Part shown: positions 7,075 through 15,606 of the stretch, one piece after another | Layout: every line of letters starts with the position of its first letter | Numbering within the stretch: the stretch's first letter is position 1 | Source: Sphingobacteriales bacterium | GTDB lineage: Bacteria > Bacteroidota > Bacteroidia > Chitinophagales > Chitinophagaceae | DNA: 36,499 bases | Direction: 5' to 3' | NCBI GenBank assembly: GCA_027484425.1 | Contig: JAIXSZ010000003.1 | Location: 1-36,499 of the forward strand | Made by a program: the position numbers and the translations under genes | Notes under the pieces: generated by a model | The model's database searches: none | The model's input: the letters and a program-made list of their open reading frames with translations, nothing else | Told to the model about the DNA's origin: nothing

Positions 7075-8519
7075 ATCTTTCGGGGCTTATTTTCTTATTG
7101 CTGGCTCAGTTTTTTGCAGGTAGGGGTGTCATTCGCCTGTTTGGTGTGACCTTACAACCCATAGCACTGGCTTGCTATTCCATGATAGTAGGGGTCTTTG
7201 TGGTGTCGTTAGTGCCTTGCGTGCTACAGTTATTGCATATACCCCTTACCGCCAGCAATCTTTATTATTCTATTTCGGTAAGCAGCTTACTCTTGTCTGT
7301 ACCTCTTTTGCTCAATATCAAAAATACTAAGCTGCCATCAGTTTCGTTTCCAAAGCTATATGAGCTGCCATTTTTGTTGGTGTTTTTTGCTTTGGCTGTC
7401 ATCAGCGTTTGGCGTTGCTTTTATTTTCCACCCACTCCCCGCGATGTGCTTACTGGTACAGAACTGATAGCAGAGTTTGCCGCCCGCGAAAAAACAATGA
7501 TCAATTCAGTTTTCAAAATTGACCTGAGGCTTAACTCTTCTGCCAATAATATCTTTAAATCACCATTCATAACATCTTTGCAAGTTGTCTATAAATTATT
7601 GGTGCATTCTTTTGGTCAGGTTTGGCTCAGCTTACTTTTCTTGAGTTTTACAATATGGTTTTATACCCTTCTGCGGCAAATTGTTCATCCACTGCTGGCA
7701 GGTATGCTCATGCTTGTTTACTTTGCTATACCTGATTTGTTTGCTTACTCATATGTGTTATTGTACGACTATGCCAATATGGTGTTTTTTGTAGGTGGGT
7801 ATTATTTCCTTACTCAGTATCTTGCTGAAAAAAATATCAGATTGTTGTTGTGGTCATCGTTTTTGTTTGGAGCATCAGTTTATATCAGGTCTGAGACATT
7901 GGTGATGATAGTAATGGTAGCACCTTTTTTGGCACTTTACCTTTTCAAGCAGCAAGTTAAATTGTCGCAAGTTGTAATTCAAACTGGTTTATTTGTTTCA
8001 TTTTCATTGTTATTCAATATTGTCTTGAATTTCTTTATCAGCAAATTCATTCCTTTTCGCTTCAATCTAGGTGAACTAATAAGTCATGACTTCTTTAATT
8101 TCTCTTTACTTATTGAGAAGTTTACTAAAATAGCTACTGATACCATCTTTTCAAATAAGGGCAAAGATGTATATGCTCACTTTTTCTACTTCTTTGTTTT
8201 CGTTTTCATAGCCGATGTTATTTGGCCTAGGAAATTTAGTAAAGATGCGCGTTTTGCATTGGTAGGCATCGGAGTAGTGTATATTGGACTAGTATTATTA
8301 TCTTTTCTGATACCCAGTCATACTATATTCAATTCGGCCAAAAGAGGATTGTTTAGGTTAATTCCGCTTGCAGTATTGTACATGGCACATAGTGGTATAC
8401 TGCAAAAAATATCTGAATATCTCAAGAAGAAAGAAACTGCAGCATCAGTTCCAGCAGCAGCAAACCCAGTTTCACCGTCTACGAGTAAGCCGAATACGGG
8501 TACTAGTAAGAAGAAGTAA
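7071..8519 (+). CDS. Polytopic membrane protein, GT-C glycosyltransferase-like
   Basis: This 482-residue protein has around ten or more predicted transmembrane helices. After two N-terminal hairpins there is a hydrophilic loop at about residues 118-165 (PPTPRDVLTGTELIAEFAAREK and SSANNIFKSPFITS), then further helices with the segment GASVYIRSETLVM and an acidic/polar loop. This layout, with a large first extracytoplasmic loop and a later RSE motif, resembles GT-C fold glycosyltransferases that use lipid-linked sugars, but I cannot name donor or acceptor. The C-terminal 45 residues are a low-complexity Ala/Pro/Ser/Lys tail ending in TSKKK, probably cytoplasmic. It is coupled by a 4-nt overlap to the preceding single-pass protein and followed by a strong terminator. 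That it is a membrane protein is certain; the enzyme class is an inference. Confidence 0.7.
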   Translation: MNLSGLIFLLLAQFFAGRGVIRLFGVTLQPIALACYSMIVGVFVVSLVPCVLQLLHIPLTASNLYYSISVSSLLLSVPLLLNIKNTKLPSVSFPKLYELPFLLVFFALAVISVWRCFYFPPTPRDVLTGTELIAEFAAREKTMINSVFKIDLRLNSSANNIFKSPFITSLQVVYKLLVHSFGQVWLSLLFLSFTIWFYTLLRQIVHPLLAGMLMLVYFAIPDLFAYSYVLLYDYANMVFFVGGYYFLTQYLAEKNIRLLLWSSFLFGASVYIRSETLVMIVMVAPFLALYLFKQQVKLSQVVIQTGLFVSFSLLFNIVLNFFISKFIPFRFNLGELISHDFFNFSLLIEKFTKIATDTIFSNKGKDVYAHFFYFFVFVFIADVIWPRKFSKDARFALVGIGVVYIGLVLLSFLIPSHTIFNSAKRGLFRLIPLAVLYMAHSGILQKISEYLKKKETAASVPAAANPVSPSTSKPNTGTSKKK

Positions 8520-8532
8520 TGCATTTATATCA

Positions 8533-8580
8533 TAAACAAAGAGAGGTTGCAACTCAGTAGTTACAACCTCTCTTTGTTTA
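8533..8580. terminator. Bidirectional intrinsic terminator
   Basis: A perfect 17-bp stem, 8533-8549 paired with 8564-8580, with a 14-nt loop that can pair further inside. It is A-rich on the left outer arm and T-rich on the right, so it can terminate on both strands. It sits between the converging GT-C-like gene (plus) and the small lipoprotein gene (minus). Confidence 0.9.
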
Positions 8581-8595
8581 AATAAAGTTATGAGC

Positions 8596-8883
8596 TTACT
8601 TAATGGTACAAACAGCTTTCCCGCCTAGCGTATCTGTGTAACCTGTTTGTGCTCTATCGCAAAAAGATTTGGCAGTGTTCATGTCCATATCCATAGCAGT
8701 TAAATATGTAGTGTCCAATGTTGTGATAACTGTAGTATCTGGTGGGATTATCAAATAATTAACTCTCGTCACAAAACAAGTACATTTCCAGTCGCCAAAC
8801 GGGTTATCATCTCCTTTGTCGCAAGAGGTCAATAAGCTAGTGCAGCCTACTGCGGCAATAAGGAGAGCATACATTCTTTTCAT
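8596..8883 (-). CDS. Small Cys-rich lipoprotein, unknown function
   Basis: 95 residues beginning MKRMYALLIAAVGCTSLLTSC. The hydrophobic helix ends in the lipobox LTSC, so Cys21 should be lipidated, and the following DKGDD is acidic. The mature part has cysteines in KCTCFV, a Cys in FCDRAQ and one in AVCTIK, which could form two disulfides in the periplasm or on the surface. Short lipoproteins of this form, with CxC and a C-terminal C-x-I-K, are common in Bacteroidota and have no known role. It is flanked by the strong terminator downstream and the divergent ahcY gene upstream, so it is a single-gene unit. Confidence 0.8.
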   Translation of the reverse strand: MKRMYALLIAAVGCTSLLTSCDKGDDNPFGDWKCTCFVTRVNYLIIPPDTTVITTLDTTYLTAMDMDMNTAKSFCDRAQTGYTDTLGGKAVCTIK

Positions 8884-8979
8884 ACACTAATAAATTTTCG
8901 AGGTAAATATAAGGTATATTTCAAAAAATAAAAACAAAGGTTGATGAAAGCACGTGCGAAACGTACCATATAATTTACT

Positions 8980-8987
8980 TAACTTTG
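8980..8987 (+). promoter_or_regulatory. Probable -7 element of ahcY promoter
   Basis: TAACTTTG matches the Bacteroidota -7 consensus TAnnTTTG and lies 22 nt upstream of the ahcY ATG. I do not see a good TTTG -33 element at the expected distance, so the assignment rests on the -7 match and position alone. Confidence 0.45.
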
Positions 8988-9009
8988 TCGAAATTTTTAA
9001 AAAACACTT

Positions 9010-10338
9010 ATGAGTACAATGACGCGTTCGAAAATTGACTTTAAGTTGCCTTACAAAGTTAAGGACCTTAGCCTCGCTGAATGGGGGCGCAAAGAGATTA
9101 GGCTTGCAGAAGCAGAGATGCCAGGATTGATGGCTATTCGTGAGGAGTATGGTGCCCAAAAACCTTTAGCAGGTGCGCGTATAGCTGGTTGTTTGCACAT
9201 GACAATACAAACTGCGGTTTTGATAGAAACGCTGGTTGCATTGGGTGCTGAAGTACGTTGGAGTTCTTGCAATATCTTTTCGACACAAGACCACGCTGCT
9301 GCCGCTATTGCTGCTGCTGGCATAGGTGTTTTTGCATGGAAAGGTCAGAGTTTGGAAGAAGCTGACTGGTGTATAGAGCAGACTTTGTTCTTCGGTAGCG
9401 AAGATCGTCCGCTAAATATGATATTGGATGATGGTGGAGACCTAACCAATGTAGTATTGAACAACTACACTGAGCTAATACAGCACATAAAAGGACTGAG
9501 CGAAGAAACTACTACTGGCGTACACCGCTTGTATGAGCGTATGGCTAATGGTACTTTGCCAATGCCTGCAATCAATGTGAATGATTCTGTTACTAAATCT
9601 AAATTTGATAACAAATACGGTTGTCAAGAAAGTTTGGTAGATGCTATCCGTCGTGCTACTGATGTTATGATGGCTGGTAAAGTAGCAGTAGTAGGTGGTT
9701 ATGGCGATGTGGGTAAAGGTTCTGCGCTTTCATTGCGTGGTGCTGGTGCTCGTGTTATCGTAACTGAAATCGATCCTATCTGCGCTCTACAGGCTGCTAT
9801 GGATGGTTTTGAAGTTAAAAAAATGATTGATGCAGTGAAAGAAGCTGACATCATTGTTACTGCTTCTGGTTGCCGCGATCTTATCACAGAATCTCACTTC
9901 CGTGCGATGAAGGATAAAGCTATCGTTTGTAACATCGGTCACTTCGATATCGAAATCGATATGGCTTGGTTGAATGACAACTATGGCGATACTAAAGATA
10001 CCATCAAACCACAGGTGGACCTTTATAGCATAGAAGGTAAAGAAGTAATAGTACTCGCTGAAGGCCGTCTAGTAAATTTGGGTTGTGCTACTGGTCACCC
10101 AAGTTTTGTAATGAGTAACTCATTCACTAACCAAACTTTGGCTCAGATAGAACTTTGGTTGAACCACAGTAACTACGAAAACAAAGTATATGTACTTCCA
10201 AAACACCTAGATGAGAAAGTTGCACGTTTGCACCTAGCTAAAATCGGTGTGGTATTGGAAGAACTTACTACTGAGCAGTCTGAGTATTTGGGTATACCTA
10301 AAGAGGGTCCATACAAACCAGAATTGTACAGATATTAA
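9010..10338 (+). CDS. ahcY: Adenosylhomocysteinase
   Basis: Cytoplasmic NAD-dependent hydrolase that splits S-adenosylhomocysteine into adenosine and homocysteine, relieving product inhibition of methyltransferases such as RsmD in this window. The 442-residue length and the ends fit the family (C-terminus KPELYRY). Visible signatures are the substrate-domain string [16 protein letters not shown] (near residue 80), the NAD-binding [11 protein letters not shown] (about 225-235), and the [10 protein letters not shown] and [21 protein letters not shown] segments. Codon use in the middle is more regular (GGT, GCT, CGT) than in neighbours, which suggests high expression. It is monocistronic: preceded by its own -7 element and followed by a good terminator. 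Confidence 0.98.
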   Translation: MSTMTRSKIDFKLPYKVKDLSLAEWGRKEIRLAEAEMPGLMAIREEYGAQKPLAGARIAGCLHMTIQTAVLIETLVALGAEVRWSSCNIFSTQDHAAAAIAAAGIGVFAWKGQSLEEADWCIEQTLFFGSEDRPLNMILDDGGDLTNVVLNNYTELIQHIKGLSEETTTGVHRLYERMANGTLPMPAINVNDSVTKSKFDNKYGCQESLVDAIRRATDVMMAGKVAVVGGYGDVGKGSALSLRGAGARVIVTEIDPICALQAAMDGFEVKKMIDAVKEADIIVTASGCRDLITESHFRAMKDKAIVCNIGHFDIEIDMAWLNDNYGDTKDTIKPQVDLYSIEGKEVIVLAEGRLVNLGCATGHPSFVMSNSFTNQTLAQIELWLNHSNYENKVYVLPKHLDEKVARLHLAKIGVVLEELTTEQSEYLGIPKEGPYKPELYRY

Positions 10339-10368
10339 TCTTGTTTGATTTAGATATCACATTTTATA

Positions 10369-10400
10369 GAAAAAGGACTCGCAATTGCGGGTCCTTTTTC
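10369..10400 (+). terminator. Intrinsic terminator after ahcY
   Basis: Outer arms 10369-10378 and 10391-10400 are perfectly complementary (GAAAAAGGAC with GTCCTTTTTC), with the self-complementary GCAATTGC in the loop. The right arm contains a T-tract. It lies 31 nt after the ahcY stop. Confidence 0.88.
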
Positions 10401-10715
10401 TATTACATATAATACGCTGATTTTTTTGAAGAAATGTATTGTGACCCATGTGGTGGTTTGTTATAATTTCAAACCGGAATTTGCTGGTCTTGTATAATTA
10501 GATTCAAGCAGGAACTTTTCATATTCAAGGCATATTTGCTGCCTGTAGAGTAGGGGATACTTCTGTGTACTTCAGTTCCCAAAGCATTCCAGTAGCCGTA
10601 AACTTTGATTGACCAATGTTTTGTTCGTACAATCTTCTTTCTATATCTGTGCATGCACCTTTATAGTACTTGTCAATTGTAGAAGAATATAAGATGTAGA
10701 CGTTTGCTATAAACT
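10401..10715. other. Gene-free stretch between ahcY terminator and tRNA cluster
   Basis: The only open frame is a 61-codon one on the minus strand (10469-10654, ATG start). Its translation (with KHWSIKVYGYWNALG) matches no family I know and it has no clear ribosome-binding site, so I do not call it a gene. No RNA gene or repeat was recognised. Confidence 0.35.
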
Positions 10716-10744
10716 AAAAAGCACCTGTGTGTGCAGCCGCTTTA
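10716..10744 (-). terminator. Decayed copy of tRNA terminator
   Basis: This segment aligns with the better hairpin at 10850-10875 (both read like aaaagc-cctg-tgtgcag-gcttt on the plus strand), but several stem positions no longer pair. It follows the damaged tRNA copy at 10747-10822 in the minus-strand direction, indicating that tRNA plus terminator were duplicated as one unit. Confidence 0.55.
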
Positions 10745-10746
10745 AG

Positions 10747-10822
10747 TGATTCCGTTGGGACTCGAACCCAAGACCCTCCCGATGAAAAATCGGGATGCTC
10801 AGCTAACTAAGCTAACGAAATA
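10747..10822 (-). pseudogene. tRNA-Lys-derived pseudogene, anticodon arm replaced
   Basis: The T-arm and 3' acceptor strand are identical to the intact tRNA-Lys gene at 10879-10951. The anticodon arm (17 nt in the intact gene) is replaced by a 19-nt near-perfect palindrome at 10777-10795 (TCCCGAT-gaaaa-ATCGGGA on the plus strand). The D-arm has several substitutions that remove the usual GG of the D-loop, and the first acceptor base no longer pairs. In the RNA sense the arm would form a 7-bp stem with a 5-nt loop, or in the nearest tRNA register an anticodon TTT followed by C at position 37, where a purine is normally found. A working tRNA is unlikely. Confidence 0.8.
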
Positions 10823-10849
10823 AAAAAAACCTTCTGTTGTTAAAACTAA

Positions 10850-10875
10850 AAAGCCCCTGCATGTGCAGAGGCTTT
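10850..10875 (-). terminator. Terminator of tRNA-Lys
   Basis: Arms 10850-10861 and 10864-10875 form a 12-bp stem with one mismatch, with A/T-rich ends that give a T-run on the minus strand. It lies immediately 3' of the tRNA-Lys gene on that strand. Confidence 0.7.
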
Positions 10876-10878
10876 AGG

Positions 10879-10951
10879 TGATTCCGTTGGGACTCGAACC
10901 CAAGACCCATACATTAAAAGTGTATTGCTCTACCAACTGAGCTACGAAATC
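10879..10951 (-). tRNA. tRNA-Lys (anticodon TTT)
   Basis: A complete 73-nt cloverleaf on the minus strand. The acceptor GATTTCG pairs with CGGAATC (one G-T pair), the D-stem GCTC pairs with GAGC, the anticodon arm is ATACA-CTTTTAA-TGTAT with anticodon TTT at 10916-10918, the variable loop is GGGTC and the T-arm is TTGGG-TTCGAGT-CCCAA. The discriminator base is A. The CCA end is not encoded in full (ACCT follows), so it relies on the CCA-adding enzyme, a candidate for which is encoded at 24697-26118. It sits between two damaged copies of itself. Confidence 0.95.
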
Positions 10952-10980
10952 AATAATTTAAGAACTATTTTCAAACTGCT

Positions 10981-11041
10981 TCGAACCCAAAGACCCTCCC
11001 GATGAAAAATCGGGATGCTCTACCAACTGAGTTACGAAATC
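10981..11041 (-). pseudogene. Truncated tRNA-Lys-derived pseudogene with same palindrome
   Basis: The 5' acceptor strand, D-arm and first half of the T-arm match tRNA-Lys(TTT), but the sequence breaks off inside the T-loop (after TTCGAA), so the 3' half of the T-arm and the acceptor are missing. The anticodon arm is again the 19-nt palindrome (10997-11015), identical to that in the other damaged copy. Sequence upstream of its 5' end (CAATgTTTTAAGAgCT) is similar to that upstream of the intact gene (CAATaaTTTAAGAaCT), which supports tandem duplication. It is the first tRNA-like segment after the promoter. Confidence 0.8.
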
Positions 11042-11100
11042 AATGTTTTAAGAGCTGTTTGTTTGCTTTTTTTGTGCCGCCTCGCTTCCGAATTGGAGTG

Positions 11101-11130
11101 CAAAGATAAGCAAAAGTTGTTTCCTGCAAA
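11101..11130 (-). promoter_or_regulatory. Promoter of tRNA-Lys cluster
   Basis: On the minus strand TTTG (11127-11130), 18 nt, then TATCTTTG (11101-11108) match the Bacteroidota promoter consensus TTTG-N19-TAnnTTTG almost exactly. It points at the tRNA-like segments, with transcription expected to start near 11095. Confidence 0.8.
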
Positions 11131-11210
11131 ATGTTTTTCAAATATTTTTCAAACTTTTTTTGAAGAGCCGCTACCAGCAAGGGAAACCAGTAACAATAGC
11201 AACGAAAGGG

Positions 11211-13745
11211 TTAAAAATTAAAGAGCATTTTTACGTTGATAAGTCGCGATGTAAGTCTGTTTGGTACAGCATATCTGTTGCTGGTACTTTGGTCTTGTAT
11301 CCAGGTGTACGATAGTGTGTTTTGTATACTCAACAGGTTGAATACTTCGAAACTTGCCCATACACTTTTCAGATTATTGAAGAAGTTATGAGCTCTGTGT
11401 TCTCTAGCATTAGCATCGAGCAAAAGGGCAGAAAAGCCAATGTCGACACGTTTATAATCGGGTAGGCGAAGGGTGTTCTGAAACAACTGACCTTGTGGGG
11501 GACCCACCGGCAAACCACTGGAGTACAAAATGTTGATATGTGCTTTGAAATTTTTGTTTTTAGGTAGATAGTCTTCAAAGTACATTCCCAGCATGAAGCG
11601 CTGATCGGTAGGCATTGGAAAATAGTTGTCGTATCCTGCTATAGATGGGCTATCTGTTATTTTTTGCTCGGCCTTCAGTATACCTATGCTTATCCATGAG
11701 GTAGCATCTTCTACTAAGTCGCCATACAGGCGAACCTCTCCGCCATATACACGCCCAATAGAGTTGTTTTTGCCGGTGTAGCGTATGCGTACATTGTCAT
11801 ACCTATATGGGTCCAAATCCCATAGGTATTTGTAGTACCCTTCACCTGTAACTTTAAAGGGGCGATTGAACATCTTGAAATTGTAGTCTGTTCCTAGTAC
11901 CGTTTGGATAGACTTTTGTGCCAGCAATTGTTTGTTCACATTTCCCAGCAAATCGCGCATCTCGCGGTAGAAAGGTGGTTGCACATACTTACCTACTGAG
12001 AATTTGATAACTGCATCGCGGGTAGCAGACCTAGGACGATAAGCAAGCTGTAAACGTGGGCTTACCACAAACTCATTGTTCAGAAAGCTATGATTGAATC
12101 GCACACCAGCAGTGGCTGTAAGTCTGCCAGAGTCGAAGCGAACATAATCTTGAATAAAGCCGCTTAAACGTACATAATTGAAATTGGATGTAGAGTGAAA
12201 AAAACTAGCCATTGTGAGCTTGTCAGGATTGTAGGGTTGTGAGAAGGCTGCTGAGTCGCGACGCTCCCACTCATGCAGTTCATCTGCTATGCCAGTCATA
12301 GTGGTATTAGCGCCAAACTGTATAAGGTTATTTTTAGCTTCATAGGTACCTCTCATGCCAATGTCTCCTACATTTACATTCAGGTAGTTTCGGGCAAAGT
12401 TTTGGATGCCACCGGCACCTAAGTATGTTTTTATCTGCCCGAAATCTCTTTTGCCCAAATCTGTTTGTAACTCGCCAAGCAAGTATGCACCGCTGATGTC
12501 GTAGGTTTCATATTCGTTAGTGCGGAATGCTGAGCCTAGAAACTTCAGTTTTAGTTTAGAGCCTTCTTTGTGATGGGTGGCAGAAATTCCACCAAATCGA
12601 GAATCGAACTGGTCGAACTCACCCCCTTCATAAAACACACTCAACTGATACGCCTGATTAAGTACGCCAAAGCTGGATGTAGAACGCTCTGGAAAGAAGG
12701 TAAATCTGTTGCGGGCATAGTTGCCTATTGCTTCCAATTCCCAGCTTTTACCTAGTTTGTAGTTGATGAGTGCCTGAATATCGGTAAAAGAAGGGTTATA
12801 AATGCCCTTAGTGGGTTGTGAGCGTAGCACATATTGGTTGCTTTTTTGTCGAGCACCTATTAGGTATGTAAGTCGCTGATTTTTAGACGCCCCTTCAAGG
12901 TGCATACTTGCTCCTAACAAACTAGTAGTCACAGAGCCTCCAAATTCTTTTGGTCGTTTGTATGCTACATCTAGCACACTACTCATCTTGTCGCCATACT
13001 TTGCCTGAAAACCACCTACGGAAAAGTTTACATTAGAAACAAGGTCAGAGTTGACAAAACTCAAACCCTCCTGCTGACCAGTGCGTACCAGAAATGGCCT
13101 GTATATTTCAAAGTCATTGACATACACTAGGTTTTCATCAAAGTTGCCTCCACGCACACTATACTGGGATGTCAATTCGTTGTTTGACCCAACAGCCAGC
13201 TTTATCATGCCTTCTACTCCCCCTATAATGCTGGGCATGTATACAGCCTTACTAACGTCGAGATACACAGAGCCTGCTTCGGCACGTTTGCGCTGATCTT
13301 TGACTGTGAATTCTTTTAAAGCTGTTGATTTTTTTGGGGTTAGTTGCACATCTATTGTCCGCATCGCACCCGTTGTAAGTTGCAATTGTCTGCGCACCAC
13401 ATCGTGGCCTGTAGAATAGTATACCAATTTCACTAACTTATTTGCGGGAATCTCTAGCCAGTAATATCCTTTTTTGTCAGTGTAAGACCCCATGCCGGTT
13501 TCTTCGTCGGCTACCAATACTTGCTCTACTGGTTTGTCTCTGTCATCTTTAACCAAACCAGATACTTTGGCAGTTTGCGCTGATGCATAGGTGCTGCACA
13601 AAACAAGCAAAACAGCCCATATACAGCTCTTTGCCTTGCTGCTGCCTATAAGAAATGCCCAATAACTACTTGCACGCACAGTGGCACCTGACATCATTTG
13701 CTCTTTCACATTATGTATAGCGCATTGCAGTTTTTGTGTTGTCAT
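11211..13745 (-). CDS. TonB-dependent outer-membrane receptor
   Basis: Outer-membrane beta-barrel importer of 844 residues from the ATG at 13745; the frame extends to 13796 but only with a TTG, and ATGs at 13697/13694 are alternatives. A signal peptide (AVLLVLCSTYASAQT) lies about 45-60 residues in, unusually far from the start, which favours one of the later ATGs. Next come a carboxypeptidase-regulatory-like domain (KVSGLVKDDRDKPVEQVLV), the plug (SQYSVRGGNFDENLVYVNDFEIYRP and FVNSDLVSNVNFSVGGFQAKYGDKMSS) and a long barrel with repeating aromatic strands, ending in the terminal strand MLFNF. No SusD partner adjoins it, so it is probably not a glycan-utilisation SusC. The substrate is unknown; siderophore, cobalamin or peptide are all possible. 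Confidence 0.93.
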   Translation of the reverse strand: MTTQKLQCAIHNVKEQMMSGATVRASSYWAFLIGSSKAKSCIWAVLLVLCSTYASAQTAKVSGLVKDDRDKPVEQVLVADEETGMGSYTDKKGYYWLEIPANKLVKLVYYSTGHDVVRRQLQLTTGAMRTIDVQLTPKKSTALKEFTVKDQRKRAEAGSVYLDVSKAVYMPSIIGGVEGMIKLAVGSNNELTSQYSVRGGNFDENLVYVNDFEIYRPFLVRTGQQEGLSFVNSDLVSNVNFSVGGFQAKYGDKMSSVLDVAYKRPKEFGGSVTTSLLGASMHLEGASKNQRLTYLIGARQKSNQYVLRSQPTKGIYNPSFTDIQALINYKLGKSWELEAIGNYARNRFTFFPERSTSSFGVLNQAYQLSVFYEGGEFDQFDSRFGGISATHHKEGSKLKLKFLGSAFRTNEYETYDISGAYLLGELQTDLGKRDFGQIKTYLGAGGIQNFARNYLNVNVGDIGMRGTYEAKNNLIQFGANTTMTGIADELHEWERRDSAAFSQPYNPDKLTMASFFHSTSNFNYVRLSGFIQDYVRFDSGRLTATAGVRFNHSFLNNEFVVSPRLQLAYRPRSATRDAVIKFSVGKYVQPPFYREMRDLLGNVNKQLLAQKSIQTVLGTDYNFKMFNRPFKVTGEGYYKYLWDLDPYRYDNVRIRYTGKNNSIGRVYGGEVRLYGDLVEDATSWISIGILKAEQKITDSPSIAGYDNYFPMPTDQRFMLGMYFEDYLPKNKNFKAHINILYSSGLPVGPPQGQLFQNTLRLPDYKRVDIGFSALLLDANAREHRAHNFFNNLKSVWASFEVFNLLSIQNTLSYTWIQDQSTSNRYAVPNRLTSRLINVKMLFNF

Positions 13746-13856
13746 AAATCCAGATAATACCCCCGACAACCAGACATCGCAGATATGTAAAAACAATATA
13801 GTGATTAAACAGTTTTACCTTCCTGTAGCAATAGTATAAACGAAATGAAAATAAGA

Positions 13857-14510
13857 TTATTTCGTCAGCTCCTTCAATTTTTTTATTGTAGCTGTAGGGT
13901 CTGCCGCGGCAAACACAGTATTGCCAGCTACCAGCACATCTGCACCAGCGGCTACAATATCTGCAGCATTATCGAGGGTCACACCACCGTCTATTTCTAT
14001 CAGGGTATTAGCACCTGCAGCGGTTATCATTTCTTTAGCCTTTCTTATTTTGGCATAGGTAAGTGGTAGGAATTTTTGTCCACCAAAACCTGGGTTGATA
14101 CTCATAACTAGCAGCAGATCTATTTCGTGTATGATATCTTGCACCATTTCTACAGGTGTGTGAGGGTTGATAGCCAAGCCTGCCTTCATCCCCAGTGCTC
14201 TTATGGATGTAAGCGTGCGATGCAGGTGATAGCCAGTTTCGTAGTGTATAGTAAGGTAATCAGCTCCTGCTTTTTTGAAATCTTCCAGATAACGCTCTGG
14301 ATCTTCTACCATCAGGTGTACATCCAGCGTTTTTTTTGCAGTCCGCTTCATATGGGCTATAATGGGCATGCCATAGCTAATATTAGGTACAAATCTGCCA
14401 TCCATCACATCTAGATGAAACCAATCTGCTTCACTATTATTAACCATTTCGATTTCTGAACCCAGATTCAGGAAATCGGCAGAGAGCATAGAAGGAGCTA
14501 TTAAAGCCAT
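13857..14510 (-). CDS. rpe: Ribulose-phosphate 3-epimerase
   Basis: Cytoplasmic TIM-barrel metalloenzyme of 217 residues that interconverts ribulose 5-phosphate and xylulose 5-phosphate in the pentose phosphate pathway. Family signatures are visible in order: IAPSMLSADF (residues 4-13), WFHLDVMDGRFVPNISYG with the metal-binding His and catalytic Asp, LDVHLMVEDP, SINPGFGGQKF, and EIDGGVTLDNA with the second catalytic Asp, then VAGNTVF, the phosphate-binding end. It starts at an ATG at 14510. Neighbours are on the same strand but functionally unrelated (TPR lipoprotein upstream, TonB receptor downstream). Confidence 0.97.
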   Translation of the reverse strand: MALIAPSMLSADFLNLGSEIEMVNNSEADWFHLDVMDGRFVPNISYGMPIIAHMKRTAKKTLDVHLMVEDPERYLEDFKKAGADYLTIHYETGYHLHRTLTSIRALGMKAGLAINPHTPVEMVQDIIHEIDLLLVMSINPGFGGQKFLPLTYAKIRKAKEMITAAGANTLIEIDGGVTLDNAADIVAAGADVLVAGNTVFAAADPTATIKKLKELTK

Positions 14511-14574
14511 ATGATTTTGTTTGTATTTTGAATTATAAAGTCAATACATTGCAATATTGCTACTGGGTTAAGTG

Positions 14575-15606
14575 CTATTTTTTTTGTTTTACTAATCGTT
14601 TCAGCGCCTCTTTAGGGCTGGCATAACTAGTGTCTAGGCGCTGAGCTATTCTATAGTCGTTGACAGCGTTAGCTATGCTATCCATAATTTCGCTACATAA
14701 TCCTCGGTTATAATAGGCATAGGGATTGGATGGGTCTGTTTTTATGGCCATATCATACTGTCGCCATGCTTTTTGTGTAGAGTCTTCTTGCATCAGGATG
14801 TAGCCCATATTAAAATAAGCATCTGTGTATCTTCTGTTTCGGAGAATACATTTGCGATACTCTGCCTTTGCTTTCTGGTAGTCTTTCATTTCCTGATAAA
14901 AGACGCCTCTGGCAAAAATGGGGAAAACATCAGTAGTGTCCATAGCATAGGCGTTATCGAGGTATTTCATGGCTATAGCATCGCCTTTGGCACTATGCAG
15001 AATACCTAATTGAACAACGGCTTCTCTATAGTCTGGTGCTACTTGTACAGCTGTTTCAAAGGTCGATATAGCCTTGGCAGTATCCTTCATGTCTTTGTAA
15101 ATCATTCCCTTCAGGAAGTATGCTTCGGGGTCATAGACGTTTTTTACAAGTACCAGATTTATCTCGGCAAATGCTCTTGGATAATCTTGTAAGTATAGGA
15201 ACAGCTTGGCAATTTTTAGATGTGCTTTACGATCATCTGGCTTTAAGGTTATAGCTTTCTGAATCCACTCTATAGACCCTGTAATATCTTTATTCTCGAA
15301 TAGGAGGTCGCCTACTGCACTAAAGTATTCTGCCTTGGTAGAGTCTAATGTTGCGGCTTTTTTATAGTCCTTAAGAGCTAGTGTGTCTAACTTCATTTTT
15401 TGAAGAGTACGACCTCGTTCGTAATACAACGAGGCTTGTGAAGGAGCTTTGGCTATTTCGTCAGTTAGGCTTTTGAGTACAGCATCCTCTTTGAAGATAG
15501 GATTGTTGCTGGCATGATCGGTGACAGGAGCTGTATCATTTTTGCAGGCAGTAAAAAATAAAATTCCTAGTATAAAAGGAAAACACTTGCTAAACAGTCT
15601 TTTCAT
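14575..15606 (-). CDS. TPR-repeat lipoprotein
   Basis: 343 residues. MKRLFSKCFPFILGILFFTAC ends in a lipobox, so Cys21 is the likely lipidation site. From about residue 58 the rest is tetratricopeptide repeats, about eight, seen in recurring A-x-x-Y-x-x-x-G and A-x-x-x-F/Y-x-x-A-I-x-L-x-P patterns (ASLYYERGRTLQKMKLDTLALKDYKKAATLD, and NPYAYYNRGLCSEIMDS near the end). This is a protein-interaction scaffold facing the periplasm; partners are unknown. A TATTTTTG (-7 like) lies only 4 nt before the ATG (15611-15618), so the mRNA may have almost no leader. It lies 126 nt downstream of hemD on the same strand and may or may not be in that operon. Confidence 0.88.
   Translation of the reverse strand: MKRLFSKCFPFILGILFFTACKNDTAPVTDHASNNPIFKEDAVLKSLTDEIAKAPSQASLYYERGRTLQKMKLDTLALKDYKKAATLDSTKAEYFSAVGDLLFENKDITGSIEWIQKAITLKPDDRKAHLKIAKLFLYLQDYPRAFAEINLVLVKNVYDPEAYFLKGMIYKDMKDTAKAISTFETAVQVAPDYREAVVQLGILHSAKGDAIAMKYLDNAYAMDTTDVFPIFARGVFYQEMKDYQKAKAEYRKCILRNRRYTDAYFNMGYILMQEDSTQKAWRQYDMAIKTDPSNPYAYYNRGLCSEIMDSIANAVNDYRIAQRLDTSYASPKEALKRLVKQKK

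Noticed and set aside
10469..10654. 61-codon minus-strand frame with an ATG
   Set aside because: No ribosome-binding site, no recognised family, and it lies between a terminator and a tRNA cluster; kept only as a note in the intergenic entry.
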